A stretch of 64,000 nt of DNA from assembly GCF_037911135.1 (NCBI RefSeq), contig NZ_JBBLYU010000002.1:186001-250000 (forward strand), written 5' to 3'. Of this stretch, positions 55,969-64,000 are shown piece by piece; the stretch's first letter is position 1, and each line of letters opens with the position of its first letter. The translations under genes were made by a program, and so were the position numbers. This DNA comes from Phaeobacter sp. A36a-5a (lineage in GTDB: Bacteria; Pseudomonadota; Alphaproteobacteria; Rhodobacterales; Rhodobacteraceae). The notes under the pieces are model-generated. The model was not told the DNA's origin, ran no database searches, and worked only from the letters and a program-made list of their open reading frames with translations.

Positions 55969-56541
55969 TTACCGATTGGCGCCGGGCACCCAGAGCACAT
56001 CGCGCGCGCCGTTGTCATTGGCAGCACGCGACGCAACAAAGAACCAGTCGGACAGCCGGTTGAGATATTTCACCGCTGCCGGATTGATGTCCTCCTGCGT
56101 GGCAAGCTCGGTTGCCAGACGTTCGGCGCGGCGCGCCACGGTACGACATACATGGAGATGTGCGGAGAGAGCTGCGCCGCCGGGCAGCACAAAGCTGCGC
56201 AGAGGCGCGAGATTGGCGTTCATGACATCAATTTCCGCCTCCAGACGCGCAACCTGTGCATCGGCAACACGCAGTGGCGGGTATTCGGCATTGGCATCTT
56301 TGTCCATTTCAGGTCGGCAGAGGTCCGCGCCCAGGTCAAACAGGTCATTCTGAATACGCGCCAGCGCCGCGTCCATCTCACCATCGGCCTCCAGTCGCGC
56401 CACCCCGACAAAGGCATTCAGCTCGTCCGAGGTGCCATAGGCATTGACCCGCGCGGAATGTTTGGCAACGCGGTCTCCATTGCCAAGAGCGGTGTCGCCC
56501 TTGTCGCCGGTACGGGTGTAGATCTTGTTCAATACGACCAT
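55969..56541 (-). CDS. cob(I)alamin adenosyltransferase, PduO type
   Basis: The 190-residue enzyme transfers the adenosyl group of ATP to cob(I)alamin, giving coenzyme B12. The N-terminal signature is IYTRTGDKGDTALGNGDRVAKHSARVNAYGTSDELNAF; later come FVLPGGAALSAHLHVCRTVARRAER and NRLSDWFFVASR. It can serve the ethylmalonyl-CoA and methylmalonyl-CoA mutases. It starts three bases after the HIG1-type gene, so the two form an operon. Confidence 0.95.
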   Translation of the reverse strand: MVVLNKIYTRTGDKGDTALGNGDRVAKHSARVNAYGTSDELNAFVGVARLEADGEMDAALARIQNDLFDLGADLCRPEMDKDANAEYPPLRVADAQVARLEAEIDVMNANLAPLRSFVLPGGAALSAHLHVCRTVARRAERLATELATQEDINPAAVKYLNRLSDWFFVASRAANDNGARDVLWVPGANR

Positions 56542-56544
56542 GAT

Positions 56545-56751
56545 TTACTGACCTCCCTGAGCGCGAAGATAGACATATCCGAGGATGAACACCACGGCGA
56601 GGAACTGAAACAGGATGCGCAGGCGCATCATCTTGTTGGCATTTCTGGCATTGAAGGCGCCGCCGGCGCCGAAGCCACCAATGCCGATTACCAGCACGAT
56701 GACGGTTGCGGCGATCGCAGCAATCGCCAGGATGTAGAGCGGATCGCCCAT
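56545..56751 (-). CDS. HIG1-domain (hypoxia-induced) small membrane protein
   Basis: A 68-residue protein with two membrane helices flanking the loop NARNANKMMRLRILFQF, the pattern of the HIG1/RCF1 family, whose members associate with cytochrome oxidase in mitochondria and alphaproteobacteria. AAGGA lies upstream of the ATG at 56751. It is co-transcribed with the adenosyltransferase. A role in respiratory supercomplexes is inference from the family. Confidence 0.75.
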   Translation of the reverse strand: MGDPLYILAIAAIAATVIVLVIGIGGFGAGGAFNARNANKMMRLRILFQFLAVVFILGYVYLRAQGGQ

Positions 56752-56818
56752 CTTCTCATATTCCTTGTTTCTTGCCGCGACAGCCGCCGCCTTCATGGCA
56801 GGGCCCGCCGCGCATCAG

Positions 56819-57649
56819 CTATCTAAGCCGCGCGAGGATACGGTCAATCGCGCGCGTGGTCAGGATGCGTTTTAGCACACCTCCGATATGGGTCGGCACG
56901 GTGACATAGTAACGCGGACGTGGCCGTCGGCTCTCGCAGGCATGGATCAGTTTGGCCGTGACTGAGGATGCCGGGAGTTCGAACCTGTCTGGTCCATTGC
57001 TTTCATAGAGCCGCTTCAGAAGGCTGGCCTCATAGCGGTCGCGCAGGGCGGAGTTCTCCCAATCGACGTATTTCTCGAAATGGGGAATGGCCTTTTCGCG
57101 GATCTTCGACGTCACAGGGCCGGGCTCGATCAGAATGACCTTGATGCCGCTGTCGCGCAGCTCAACCCGCATGGTATCGGTCAGCCCTTCGATGGCGTGT
57201 TTGGTCGCCACATAGGCGCCGCGCCAGGGGAAGCTCACAAAACCGAGGATCGACGAATTCTGAACGATCCGCCCGTGCCCCTGTGCGCGCATCACCGGGA
57301 TGACGTTGCGGGTCAGCTCGTGCCAGCCAAAGACATTGCTTTCAAAGATGCTGCGCAGCCCTTCGGTCGAGACGTCCTCAACAGCGCCGGGCAGCCCGTG
57401 CGCACCATTGTTGAACAATACGTCCAGCGTGCCGCCGGTGCGCTCCAGCACCTCTGCCAGACCGCTGCGCAGGCTTTCTGCATCTGTGTAATCCATCAGC
57501 GGGCTGACAAATCCCTGCGCGCGCAGCCTGTCGCAGTCGACCGGTTTGCGGCAGGAGGCGAACACGGTCCAGCCACGTTCGCGCATACCATGCGCAGCAT
57601 CCAGACCGATCCCGGAGGAACAGCCTGTGATCAGGATCGTTTTCTGCAT
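56819..57649 (-). CDS. SDR family oxidoreductase
   Basis: A 276-residue short-chain dehydrogenase with the cofactor motif TGCSSGIGLDAAHGM, NNGAHGLPGAV, the catalytic serine in VQNSSILGFVSF and YVATKHA for Tyr/Lys. Arginine in FASCRKP after the second strand suggests NADPH use. The C-terminal extension (VTAKLIHACESRRPRPRYYV) is typical of a membrane-lipid or retinol-type SDR group. Substrate unknown. Confidence 0.88.
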   Translation of the reverse strand: MQKTILITGCSSGIGLDAAHGMRERGWTVFASCRKPVDCDRLRAQGFVSPLMDYTDAESLRSGLAEVLERTGGTLDVLFNNGAHGLPGAVEDVSTEGLRSIFESNVFGWHELTRNVIPVMRAQGHGRIVQNSSILGFVSFPWRGAYVATKHAIEGLTDTMRVELRDSGIKVILIEPGPVTSKIREKAIPHFEKYVDWENSALRDRYEASLLKRLYESNGPDRFELPASSVTAKLIHACESRRPRPRYYVTVPTHIGGVLKRILTTRAIDRILARLR

Positions 57650-57682
57650 AAAACCCCTCGCGCGGTCACCTGTACCGGCGCT

Positions 57683-58396
57683 TTATGGGCGTTTCTTGCT
57701 CACCAGGGAAGCCGCAATCCAGCCAACCTTGCCGTCTTTTACGGTGCGCAGGTGCAGCCAGCCGGTGCCAATGTCCTCAACAACCGTGACTTTCTCGCCG
57801 TTGCTGAGCCGATCCAGGATCGGGTAAACCGTGCCGGGGCCTGTCCGCATGTTGACGCGGGTTGCAGTGATGGTGCGGATGTCTTCTGCGGGTTCGGCCG
57901 GGTTCAATTCGGCGGCATCCGCTTCGAGCGCGGCCTGAATCAGGGGTTGCCCCGACAGCCCATCCGACAGCGAGGCCAGCTGCACCGTTGCCGTATCGCC
58001 CGAACCCGGTATCCGCGCAGAGGCGGGCGCCGCAGCCTGGGCTACGGAAAATGCAGCGTCACTGTTGCTCAGCCCCTCACCAACGGCTGCGATCTGCGCC
58101 ATCGCGACACGCGAACGCAGATTGGGGTCTGCGGAGGGGCGCGGCGATTTTGCGTTCATTGAGGTTGTAGCTGCGGTCTGTGGCACGCGCAGGGCCACCT
58201 TGCTGACCAGCGATTCTGCGGTCACCGCGGTGCGGCGCGCTGCGGTGTCGCTGGTGTCGACATCACTGCCAAAAGCAGCCTTGGCGATGTCGATGGCAGC
58301 AGAGGGGCCTTTGGGCGGCTCAAAATCAGCGCCGCCACTGGCTTCGTAAAAACCCCAGCCCAAAAACAGAAATGATGCGATAACAAAGCGTGACAT
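57683..58396 (-). CDS. exported SH3-domain protein
   Basis: The 237-residue product has an N-terminal hydrophobic segment (FVIASFLFLGWGFYEASG), a long Ala/Ser/Pro-rich linker (about residues 35-170) and a C-terminal bacterial SH3 domain (VNMRTGPGTVYPILDRLSNGEKVTVVED to GWIAASLV). Such SH3b domains bind peptidoglycan or other wall parts in the periplasm. The ATG at 58396 follows GGGGGGA by seven bases. Function unknown; a cell-wall sensing or anchoring role is likely. Confidence 0.78.
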   Translation of the reverse strand: MSRFVIASFLFLGWGFYEASGGADFEPPKGPSAAIDIAKAAFGSDVDTSDTAARRTAVTAESLVSKVALRVPQTAATTSMNAKSPRPSADPNLRSRVAMAQIAAVGEGLSNSDAAFSVAQAAAPASARIPGSGDTATVQLASLSDGLSGQPLIQAALEADAAELNPAEPAEDIRTITATRVNMRTGPGTVYPILDRLSNGEKVTVVEDIGTGWLHLRTVKDGKVGWIAASLVSKKRP

Positions 58397-58709
58397 ATAC
58401 AAATCCCCCCCAGGATCAGCCTGAAAACCTGTGCAAATTCATGATTATCGAGCATTCGCTCGGCTGCAGGTAATACGCACCCGCTGCACAGATTGTTCCT
58501 GCTTAACTTAGATCTTACAGCAGTTTTTCGAGTCGTAGTAGGGGAGAGGTGGCGACTTTCTCCCCCAAGCCAGCTTTGTCGGTCGTACGGGCGGTGGTCG
58601 GGCGACGGGCAGACCCTGCCGGTTGTGGTCGGGTCGATATATGGGGGTAACTCCGCATTTTCGCACGGCCCCGCTTTACCAAGACCGGAGGGGGCAGTAT
58701 CACCAGAGC
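58397..58709. other. 313-bp divergent region between SH3 protein and parC
   Basis: No convincing gene or strong hairpin is visible. It should carry the promoters of both neighbours. A GGAGG-like stretch (58686-58694) lies 15 or more bases before the parC start, which is too far for a normal ribosome site. Confidence 0.5.
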
Positions 58710-61058
58710 ATGACCGACCTGGTAGATGATCAAGACACCCCCGATTCCCCCGCAACCGGAGAAATACTGGAGCCGCTGCGCCGTGCGATTGGCGAGCGGT
58801 ACCTGACTTATGCTCTCAGCACCATCATGCACCGGGCGCTGCCCGATGCCCGCGATGGCCTGAAACCGGTGCACCGCCGCATTCTCTACGCGATGAGCCG
58901 CCTGCGTCTCACCTCAACGGGCGGCTTTTTGAAATCGGCCAAGATCTCCGGCGACACCATGGGTGATTTCCATCCCCACGGCGACGCGGCGATCTACGAC
59001 GCGATGGCGCGTCTGGCGCAGGATTTCAACGTCCGCTATCCGCTGGTCGACGGGCAGGGCAACTTTGGCAACATCGACGGCGATAACCCGGCGGCCTCTC
59101 GTTACACCGAGGCACGGATGACCTTTGTGGCCGAGGCGATGCTGGACGGGCTGAGCGAGAACGCCGTTGATTTCCGTGACAATTACGACGGGCGTTTGAC
59201 CGAACCGGTTGTTTTGCCCGCAACCTTCCCGAATATCCTGGCCAATGGTGCGGCCGGTATCGCGGTGGGCATGGCGACCAATATCCCGCCGCATAATATC
59301 GGCGAACTGATCGATGCCTGCCTGCATCTGATCAAGACCCCGGATGCCCGTGATGACACGCTGTTGAACTACGTGCCGGGACCGGACTTTCCGACCGGCG
59401 GCGTGATTGTCGAGCCACGCGAAAATATCGCCAAGGCCTATAACACCGGGCGCGGATCCTTCCGTCTGCGCTGTACCCATGAGGTTGAGGATCTGGGCCG
59501 TGGCCAGTGGCAGATCGTCATTACCGAAATCCCCTATCAGGTCCAGAAATCCAAGCTGATCGAAAAGATCGCCGAGCTGATCCAGACCAAGAAGATTCCG
59601 ATCCTGGCCGATGTTCGGGACGAATCAGCCGAGGATATCCGCATCATTCTTGAGCCGAAGTCCAAGAATGTGGATCCCGAAGTGCTGATGAACATGATGT
59701 TCCGCAATTCGGATCTGGAAATCCGCTTCAGCCTGAACATGAACGTGCTGATCGACGGCGTGACCCCCAAGGTCTGTTCGATGAAGGAGGTGCTGCGCGC
59801 CTTCCTTGATCATCGTCGCGACGTGTTGCAGCGCCGGTCGCAGCACCGGATGGACAAGATCGATCACCGGCTCGAGGTTCTGGAAGGGTTCATTATCGCT
59901 TTCCTCAATCTGGATCGCGTGATTGATATCATCCGTTATGACGATGATCCCAAGGCCGCGTTGATGCGCGAGAACTGGGCGCTGGATCACCCGCGCGCCT
60001 ACACCGAAGCCGATTATATCTCGCCCGCCGCCGGGCCTGGAGAGCTGAGCGAAGTCCAGGCCGAAGCGATCCTGAACATGCGGTTGCGCAGCCTGCGTCG
60101 CCTGGAAGAGATCGAACTGGTGCGCGAACGCGATGCCCTACAGGAAGAACGCGCCGGTCTGGTCGAATTGCTGGCCTCCGAGGAGCTCCAGTGGAGCCGC
60201 ATCGCCGAACAGCTGAAGGACACCAAGAAGCAGTTTGGCAAATCCTATGAGGGCGGTCCGCGTCGCACCCGCTTTGCCGAGGCGGGCGAAGTCGAAGATG
60301 TGCCGCTCGAAGCGATGATCGACCGCGAACCGATCACCGTGGTCTGCTCGCAGATGGGCTGGATCCGCGCCATGACCGGCCATATCGACCTGGGCCGGGA
60401 ATTGAAGTTCAAGGATGGCGATGGCCCTCGCTTCATCTTCCATGCAGAAACCACGGACCGGCTTCTGGTCTTTGCGTCCAACGGGCGGTTTTATACGATT
60501 TCCGCGTCCAACCTGCCCGGCGGGCGCGGCATGGGTGAACCCCTGCGCCTGATGGTGGATCTGCCGAATGAGGTCGAGATTGTCGATATCCTGATCCACA
60601 ATCCAGACGGTCGCCTGCTGGTCGCCTCGGATGCGGGCAACGGCTTTATCTGCGCCGAGAAAGATATCGTTGCCCAGACACGCGGCGGCAAGCAGGTGCT
60701 GAACGTCAAGGATGACGACCGTGCCAAGATCTGCATCCCCGTGATCGGCGATCACGTTGCAGTGGTGTCTGAGAATGGCAAATTCCTGGTCTTCGCGGTT
60801 GAGGAAATGCCCGAGCTGTCCCGTGGCAAGGGCGTGCGGTTGCAGAAATACAATATGGCCCGTGGCAAGCAGGGGTCGCTGGAGCTGGATGGCGGTTTGA
60901 GCGATGTCACCACGTTCAACTGGGATGACGGTCTCAGCTGGGAAATGGGCGGTGGCAAGACCCGTCATGAAACCGATCTGGGCCAGTGGTTGGGCAAGCG
61001 CGCAGGTGTCGGCAAACGGCCGCCCTACGGGTTCCCGCGCAACTACAAGTTCAAATAG
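58710..61058 (+). CDS. parC: DNA topoisomerase IV subunit A
   Basis: ParC with ParE decatenates daughter chromosomes. The 782-residue protein has DGLKPVHRRILYAM, the QRDR region HPHGDAAIYDAM, the catalytic tyrosine in PAASRYTEARM, the primary dimer interface and coiled coil, and a C-terminal beta-pinwheel that is shorter and less regular than in GyrA (no GyrA box). In the QRDR the serine equivalent to E. coli S80 is alanine and E84 is aspartate. The ATG at 58710 gives MTDLVDDQD. Confidence 0.96.
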   Translation: MTDLVDDQDTPDSPATGEILEPLRRAIGERYLTYALSTIMHRALPDARDGLKPVHRRILYAMSRLRLTSTGGFLKSAKISGDTMGDFHPHGDAAIYDAMARLAQDFNVRYPLVDGQGNFGNIDGDNPAASRYTEARMTFVAEAMLDGLSENAVDFRDNYDGRLTEPVVLPATFPNILANGAAGIAVGMATNIPPHNIGELIDACLHLIKTPDARDDTLLNYVPGPDFPTGGVIVEPRENIAKAYNTGRGSFRLRCTHEVEDLGRGQWQIVITEIPYQVQKSKLIEKIAELIQTKKIPILADVRDESAEDIRIILEPKSKNVDPEVLMNMMFRNSDLEIRFSLNMNVLIDGVTPKVCSMKEVLRAFLDHRRDVLQRRSQHRMDKIDHRLEVLEGFIIAFLNLDRVIDIIRYDDDPKAALMRENWALDHPRAYTEADYISPAAGPGELSEVQAEAILNMRLRSLRRLEEIELVRERDALQEERAGLVELLASEELQWSRIAEQLKDTKKQFGKSYEGGPRRTRFAEAGEVEDVPLEAMIDREPITVVCSQMGWIRAMTGHIDLGRELKFKDGDGPRFIFHAETTDRLLVFASNGRFYTISASNLPGGRGMGEPLRLMVDLPNEVEIVDILIHNPDGRLLVASDAGNGFICAEKDIVAQTRGGKQVLNVKDDDRAKICIPVIGDHVAVVSENGKFLVFAVEEMPELSRGKGVRLQKYNMARGKQGSLELDGGLSDVTTFNWDDGLSWEMGGGKTRHETDLGQWLGKRAGVGKRPPYGFPRNYKFK

Positions 61059-61186
61059 GATCAGATGTGGCTGCCCTGCACCTGTGACCTCAGCGCCACC
61101 CGGTGGAACCGTAGGGCCATGACGGCTTTACCGGTTCCGTACCGCGCGGCTATCTGGGGATGTCTTCTAACTGAAATGAGACTGCT

Positions 61187-61798
61187 ATGATCCGGATCTT
61201 TACCCTCCTGACCGCCATGGTCGCTGTCGCCGCCTGTACCGCCGCTGCGCCGGACGAACCGCTGGAGGAACTCGGGAACTTCAGGCTGGGTCATAACATC
61301 GTCATCGCATCCAAGGTTCAGATGGTGCCGGGGTCGCGGAAAGTCTCAAAAGAGGAATGGGTCGATATCCTCACCAATGAGGTCAATGCCCGCTTCAGCC
61401 AGTATCAGGGCGACAAGATCTATCATTTCGGGATCAGCGTTGAAGGGTATTTTGTCGCCCCCGGCGGCGTACCCCTCGTGCTCAGCCCGAAATCGGTTCT
61501 GGCGGTCAATGTGACCGTTTGGGACGACGCCGCAGGTGCCAAACTGAACAAGGTCGTCAAGAAATTCACCGTCTTTGAGACAACAACGGCAGACAGTTTC
61601 CTGGTGGGATCCGGTCATGCCCGGACCCGCGAAGAACAGATGCGGGGACTGGCGCGCAACGCCGTGGGCCAGATCGAGGATTGGCTGGTCGAGCAGCGCA
61701 AGGATGAGGGCTGGTTCGGGCCCGAACAGACCTCCGGACAGGTTGACCAACCGCGCACCACCGGGGTGACAGAACCACCGGTAGCCGCGGCGGGCTGA
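61187..61798 (+). CDS. predicted lipoprotein, function unknown
   Basis: The 203-residue product has a signal peptide with lipobox VAAC (cysteine at residue 17). The mature part is a mixed fold with VLAVNVTVWDDAAGAKLNKVVKKFTVFET and a Pro/Thr-rich end. I recognise no family; similar lipoproteins occur in roseobacters. It lies between parC and tuf with its own leader. Confidence 0.65.
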   Translation: MIRIFTLLTAMVAVAACTAAAPDEPLEELGNFRLGHNIVIASKVQMVPGSRKVSKEEWVDILTNEVNARFSQYQGDKIYHFGISVEGYFVAPGGVPLVLSPKSVLAVNVTVWDDAAGAKLNKVVKKFTVFETTTADSFLVGSGHARTREEQMRGLARNAVGQIEDWLVEQRKDEGWFGPEQTSGQVDQPRTTGVTEPPVAAAG

Positions 61799-62074
61799 TT
61801 CCGCCTCACGCGCGCGGTGGATCCAGATCCGTTTCCGCCAGGCTCTGACCGGCCGACCCCCTGACACCGACATGGCCGATCATGCCCGATGCAATGAACC
61901 CTGTTGCCATTCCCCTGTGGCGGCAACTCTGTGGCCTGTGGTTCATGATCTGGCGGTGATTTGCGACAGGACGCACAGGAACGGGTTGATTTTCACCTAT
62001 AAACCAAATAAGCCGCGCGCGCAGAGGAAATTCGGGTCGGGTTTCGACCCCCAATTCAAAAGGGCGCCTACAGA
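61799..62074. other. 276-bp leader region upstream of tuf
   Basis: No gene is evident. An AT-rich stretch at about 61985-62015 (TTGATTTTCACCTATAAACC) likely holds the tuf promoter, but spacing of the boxes is not standard. No tRNA gene is present, unlike some tuf loci. Confidence 0.45.
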
Positions 62075-63250
62075 ATGGCTAAGGAAAAGTTTGAACGTAC
62101 AAAACCGCACGTCAACATCGGCACCATCGGCCACGTTGACCACGGCAAGACCACGCTGACCGCAGCGATCACCAAGTATTTCGGTGACTTCAAAGCCTAC
62201 GACCAGATCGACGGCGCACCTGAAGAGAAAGCCCGCGGCATCACCATCTCGACCGCGCACGTGGAATATGAGACCGAAGGCCGTCACTACGCCCACGTCG
62301 ACTGCCCCGGCCACGCTGACTATGTGAAAAACATGATCACCGGTGCGGCGCAGATGGACGGCGCGATCCTGGTTGTGAACGCTGCTGACGGCCCGATGCC
62401 GCAGACCCGCGAGCACATCCTGCTGGGCCGCCAGGTTGGCATCCCGAAGATGGTCGTGTTCATGAACAAAGTGGACCAGGTCGACGACGAAGAGCTCCTG
62501 GAGCTGGTCGAAATGGAAATCCGCGAACTGCTGTCTTCCTACGACTACCCGGGCGACGATATCCCGATCATCGCAGGGTCCGCTCTGGCGGCGATGGAAG
62601 GCCGTGACGACGCGATCGGCGCCGACAAGATCAAGGAACTGATGGCGGCTGTTGACGATTACATCGACACGCCTGAGCGCGCTGTTGACCAGCCGTTCCT
62701 GATGCCGATCGAAGACGTGTTCTCGATTTCCGGCCGTGGCACCGTTGTGACCGGTCGTATTGAGCGCGGCGTGATCAACGTTGGCGACTCGATCGAGATC
62801 GTTGGTATCCGTGACACCTCCACCACCACCTGTACCGGTGTGGAAATGTTCCGCAAGCTCTTGGACCGTGGTGAAGCAGGCGACAACATCGGCGCGCTGC
62901 TGCGTGGTGTTGACCGTGACGGCGTTGAGCGTGGTCAGGTTCTGTGTAAGCCGGGTTCCGTGAAGCCGCACACCAAGTTCGAAGCTGAGGCCTATATCCT
63001 CACCAAGGAAGAAGGCGGTCGTCACACCCCGTTCTTCGCGAACTACCGTCCGCAGTTCTACTTCCGGACCACCGACGTGACCGGCACCGTGACCCTGCCC
63101 GAGGGTACCGAGATGGTTATGCCCGGCGACAACCTGAAGTTCGACGTTGAACTGATCGCGCCGATCGCGATGGAGCAGGGCCTGCGCTTCGCGATCCGCG
63201 AAGGTGGCCGCACCGTCGGCGCCGGCGTTGTGTCGAAAATCACCGACTAA
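62075..63250 (+). CDS. tuf: elongation factor Tu
   Basis: EF-Tu brings aminoacyl-tRNA to the ribosome. The 391-residue protein has G1 GHVDHGKTT, switch [16 protein letters not shown]3 DCPGHADY and G4 NKVD, all intact, followed by domains II and III. Codon use is the most biased in the window (GGC, CTG, ATC, GAA), fitting very high expression. It stands alone here, with no secE, rpsJ or fusA, so it is one of the usual two tuf copies or a lone copy. Confidence 0.98.
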   Translation: MAKEKFERTKPHVNIGTIGHVDHGKTTLTAAITKYFGDFKAYDQIDGAPEEKARGITISTAHVEYETEGRHYAHVDCPGHADYVKNMITGAAQMDGAILVVNAADGPMPQTREHILLGRQVGIPKMVVFMNKVDQVDDEELLELVEMEIRELLSSYDYPGDDIPIIAGSALAAMEGRDDAIGADKIKELMAAVDDYIDTPERAVDQPFLMPIEDVFSISGRGTVVTGRIERGVINVGDSIEIVGIRDTSTTTCTGVEMFRKLLDRGEAGDNIGALLRGVDRDGVERGQVLCKPGSVKPHTKFEAEAYILTKEEGGRHTPFFANYRPQFYFRTTDVTGTVTLPEGTEMVMPGDNLKFDVELIAPIAMEQGLRFAIREGGRTVGAGVVSKITD

Positions 63251-63254
63251 GGTC

Positions 63255-63273
63255 GAGTTTCCAACGGAAACTC
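63255..63273 (+). repeat. perfect 8-bp hairpin right after tuf
   Basis: GAGTTTCC-AAC-GGAAACTC begins five bases after the tuf stop. It has no U tract and may act as a 3' stabiliser ahead of the terminator. Confidence 0.6.
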
Positions 63274-63346
63274 TGGCCTGTGGTGAGTGGTGACAGGTGG
63301 TTTTCCGCAGGGAAATCACCGACAGCCCGCACGGGTGAGAAAATAG

Positions 63347-63376
63347 AAAGGCCGCTCCAACCGGGGCGGCCTTTTT
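63347..63376 (+). terminator. rho-independent terminator of tuf
   Basis: AAAGGCCGCTCC/GGGGCGGCCTTT with a four-base loop and a T run, about 100 bp after the tuf stop. A and T runs on both sides may also serve the opposing gene ending at 63437. Confidence 0.9.
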
Positions 63377-63436
63377 CTATGCGATGACGCTGGAACAGGG
63401 CAGGGGGCGACCTGACCGCCAGGCCTTTGGCCATGT

Positions 63437-64000
63437 CTATCTGCGCGGAGGCTGCCCGACGGCCCGGTCGGCCGTGTCCGTAATCTTGTCCAGCGAAGCC
63501 TGCAGGCTCAGCCGCAGCGTCTCAACCTGCTCATCGCTTGGCTTCTTCGGCACCTCATCCGTCCATTCCTGACAGAGGAGAACACCACGTGAGAACGGCA
63601 GAGGCAGCATCTGCTGATCCCAGGTTGGCAGCTTAATCACTTTCCGTTCTGCAAACGCGACAGTGAACACACGGCATCCGGTCATCCGCGCCCAAGTGAT
63701 CGGTACGCCCGAGGATATGCGAGCCGGCCCTCTTGGTCCGTCAGCGGCAATGCCGATAGAACACCCCTCCTTGGTGCGGCGCAGGACTTCGCGGGACAGC
63801 GCCACATGGCGTTTGTGGCTGGACATCGGGATGGTCTCAAACCCCAGACGCACCAGAATCTGTCCCGCCAGCCGTCCGGCGCGGGCGGCGGAGGTCAGCG
63901 CGCAGATCCGGCCCAGAGAGGTGTCAAAGAGATAGGGGGCCATGATCAGTCGCTGGTGCCAGAGCACAAAGATCACCGGCTCTCCAGAGGCGACACAGGC
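63437..64000 (-). CDS. DUF374 lysophospholipid acyltransferase family protein, truncated at window edge
   Basis: The C-terminal 187 codons of a gene whose start lies beyond the right edge. The segment has VLWHQRLIMAPYL, MSSHKRHVALSREVLRR, GIAADGPRGPARISS and TGCRVFTVAFA, the pattern of DUF374 acyltransferases linked to lipid A or Kdo metabolism. GPRGPA is the substrate-binding box. An internal GTG at 63976 is not the real start because the frame continues to the window end. Confidence 0.8.
   Translation of the reverse strand, partial: ACVASGEPVIFVLWHQRLIMAPYLFDTSLGRICALTSAARAGRLAGQILVRLGFETIPMSSHKRHVALSREVLRRTKEGCSIGIAADGPRGPARISSGVPITWARMTGCRVFTVAFAERKVIKLPTWDQQMLPLPFSRGVLLCQEWTDEVPKKPSDEQVETLRLSLQASLDKITDTADRAVGQPPRR

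Noticed and set aside
63976-63976. GTG at 63976 as the start of the right-edge acyltransferase
   Set aside because: The frame continues to the window end (…SGEPVIFVLWH), and the family has more N-terminal sequence; the gene is simply cut by the edge.
1-64000. tRNA or rRNA genes
   Set aside because: No T-loop (GGTTCGAATCC-like) with a matching acceptor stem was found in the intergenic stretches, including the region around tuf.
1-64000. Mobile elements, prophage, toxin-antitoxin or CRISPR
   Set aside because: No transposase, integrase, phage structural gene, cas gene or spaced repeat array is visible; gene content and composition are uniformly core-like.

Overview
The window looks like chromosomal core sequence of a marine alphaproteobacterium of the Rhodobacteraceae (Roseobacter group, in the range of Phaeobacter, Ruegeria or Leisingera). 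The reasons are high GC with tightly packed operons, an F0 ATP synthase operon of the atpI-B-E-b'-b type without the F1 genes, a pckA / chvI-chvG-hprK-rapZ-PTS block, an ethylmalonyl-CoA pathway enzyme (methylsuccinyl-CoA dehydrogenase), and several protein families typical of the group (DUF1491, DUF6473, DUF3429, DUF2062). This placement is inference from gene content, not from a database search. I see no rRNA, tRNA, insertion sequence, prophage or CRISPR array.

Layout. 1-8 kb: ffh on the minus strand, a 463-bp gap rich in hairpins, then a degenerate EF-G paralogue, a prolyl-tRNA deacylase-type protein, a LysR regulator joined to a drug/metabolite transporter, an ArsR regulator and a second transporter. 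8-11 kb: the F0 ATP synthase operon, closed by a strong terminator. 11-19 kb: a beta-helix acyltransferase, a GntR regulator with a candidate operator, smc, two small exported proteins and a lytic transglycosylase. 18.8-24 kb: two cobalamin genes, a glutathionyl-hydroquinone reductase and a C-S lyase. 24-27 kb: three consecutive peptide deformylase paralogues and fmt; the third deformylase has lost its catalytic residues.

26.9-31.5 kb, minus strand: lysE-DUF3429-methyltransferase-rnhA-TRIC, whose coding regions overlap head to tail, then ispH with a probable small membrane ORF and a NYN-domain protein. 31.6-40.4 kb, plus strand: a housekeeping run of folK, rpoZ, the ppGpp synthetase/hydrolase, DUF2062, pdxJ, acpS, lepB, rnc, era, DUF1491 and recO. 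40.4-44.5 kb: a META lipoprotein, mcd, and two transporters. 44.6-51 kb: pckA divergent from chvI-chvG-hprK-rapZ-EIIA-HPr, which together suggest acid/envelope sensing and phosphotransfer control of gluconeogenesis. 51-58 kb: an acyltransferase, 3-hydroxybutyryl-CoA dehydrogenase, DUF6473, etfBA, a corrinoid adenosyltransferase, a HIG1-type protein, an SDR and an SH3 protein. 58.7-64 kb: parC, a lipoprotein, tuf and a truncated DUF374 acyltransferase at the right edge.

Metabolically, mcd passes electrons to ETF (etfBA), the adenosyltransferase and cbiB/cobC supply adenosylcobalamin for mutases of the same acetyl-CoA/propionyl-CoA route, hbd acts on C4 acyl-CoAs, and pckA drains C4 acids to PEP. 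I found no obviously new multigene system. The most interesting signals are the inactive-looking third deformylase, the EF-G paralogue with a degraded GTPase centre, the structured gap next to ffh, a 30-bp-phased CTCAATTG repeat between pckA and chvI, and an unannotated small membrane ORF coupled to ispH.
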